Origin: Anaerolineales bacterium UBA4823
Lineage (GTDB): Bacteria > Chloroflexota > Anaerolineae > Anaerolineales > UBA4823
Assembly: GCA_002402275.1 (NCBI GenBank)
Contig: DHFN01000209.1
Location: 1-6,293 of the forward strand
Direction: 5' to 3'
Length of the DNA stretch: 6,293 nucleotides
Part shown: positions 6,045-6,293 of the stretch, piece by piece
Position numbering within the stretch: position 1 is the first letter of the stretch
Layout of the letters: each line of letters opens with the position of its first letter
Made by a program: the position numbers and the translations under genes
Notes under the pieces: generated by a model
Databases searched by the model: none
What the model was told of the DNA's origin: nothing
What the model saw: the letters and a program-made list of their open reading frames with translations, nothing else

Positions 6045-6293
6045 GGGCGACCCGTCGTTATTTATCTATCGGGATTTAACCCCCAGACCCTCTTGCCTAA
6101 TGACACGCTTGTTATCCCAGATGGGTCGCCCCTACGGATAATCCCAATAATAAACCCTAACCCTCTTGCCTAATGACACGCTTGTTATCCCAGATGGGTC
6201 GCCCCTACGGAATAATATATTAATTTACCGTCTCGTAGGGGCGACCCTTATCTCATATTAGGTATTCTATCGGGCACGATTCCATCACCAATT
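6045..6293. repeat. Array unit 5, with internal duplication, cut by window end
   Basis: Here a 51-base segment ending in CCCCTACGG is present twice without a mismatch (6087-6137 and 6160-6210, period 73), separated by 22 bases of unrelated AT-rich sequence. So there are two left hairpin arms (6121-6136, 6194-6209) for one right arm (6234-6247). The AT-type spacer follows the second arm. The unit then continues beyond the window. Confidence 0.88.

Larger units (their letters stand above)
4919..6293. repeat. Tandem array of about 300-base units with alternating GGGTCGCCC cores, cut by window end
   Basis: The whole right end is a direct tandem array of five units (starting at 4921, 5220, 5522, 5747 and 6045). 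It has no credible gene: the reading frames in it differ by frame between copies and have no recognisable start context or domain. Each unit is built from modules bounded by the 9-base core GGGTCGCCC or its reverse complement GGGCGACCC; I count more than 20 exact or one-mismatch cores, and adjacent cores often face each other as inverted repeats. Module order in a full unit: GGGCGACCC to GGGTCGCCC (about 87 bases), a short AT-rich spacer, GGGCGACCCATATC to GACGGGTCGCCC (about 85 bases), a stretch with ATTCGTGG twice, then TGGTCGCCC and a short return to the next unit. No transposase, parS site or CRISPR layout is seen. Confidence 0.95.

Noticed and set aside
5069..6141. Several 60-98 residue reading frames within the array
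   Set aside because: They are translations of the repeat in changing frames, with no ribosome sites, no domain and no conservation of one frame between units.
4919..6293. CRISPR array
   Set aside because: Repeats are about 300 bases, intervening sequence is itself repeated, and cores alternate in orientation; there are no unique spacers of constant length.
4919..6293. parS-like centromere array for ParB
   Set aside because: The core GGGTCGCCC is not related to the parS palindrome (TGTTTCACGTGAAACA), and no match to that consensus was seen in the window.

Overview
The window looks like chromosomal DNA from a free-living bacterium of moderate GC. The combination of a parB gene, a YtcJ-like amidohydrolase, a secreted prealbumin-fold (SpaA-like) protein followed by a short peptide with a 'YQAPQ...AGSPLGLP' pattern, and long GGGTCGCCC repeat arrays makes me favour Chloroflexota, probably Anaerolineae. 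That placement is inference from style and has moderate confidence.

Layout. Positions 1-2434 carry two plus-strand genes joined by a 4-base overlap: the 3' part of chromosomal parB and a complete metal-dependent amidohydrolase. They end at a strong bidirectional hairpin terminator (2434-2467). From there to about 4866 everything is on the minus strand. Reading in the direction of transcription, there is an OmpR/PhoB-type response regulator (4845-4147), then a 223-base regulatory interval, then a secreted, membrane-anchored surface protein (3923-2664), then a tiny very acidic ORF (2648-2502). The last 1.4 kb (about 4919-6293) has no credible gene. It is a tandem array of about 300-base units built from a 9-base core, GGGTCGCCC, that alternates in orientation, and it runs off the end of the window.

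The most interesting region is the interval 3924-4146. On the minus strand it contains, in order, a 19-base palindrome, two 9-base direct repeats with an 11-base period (the geometry of OmpR/PhoB-family operators), a TATAAT -10 element 17 bases after the second repeat, an RNA leader that matches the class I cyclic-di-GMP riboswitch (GEMM-I) in sequence and fold, and an intrinsic terminator that shares bases with the riboswitch closing helix. A Shine-Dalgarno sequence and the surface-protein start codon follow directly. The layout predicts a surface or adhesion protein controlled at initiation by a PhoB-type regulator, possibly the neighbouring one, and at elongation by c-di-GMP acting as an ON switch. 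The acidic mini-ORF would be expressed from the same transcript.

What is directly visible: ORFs, motifs, repeats and base pairing. What is inferred: the ligand of the riboswitch, the regulator-operator pairing, the function of the small ORF and the origin of the repeat array.
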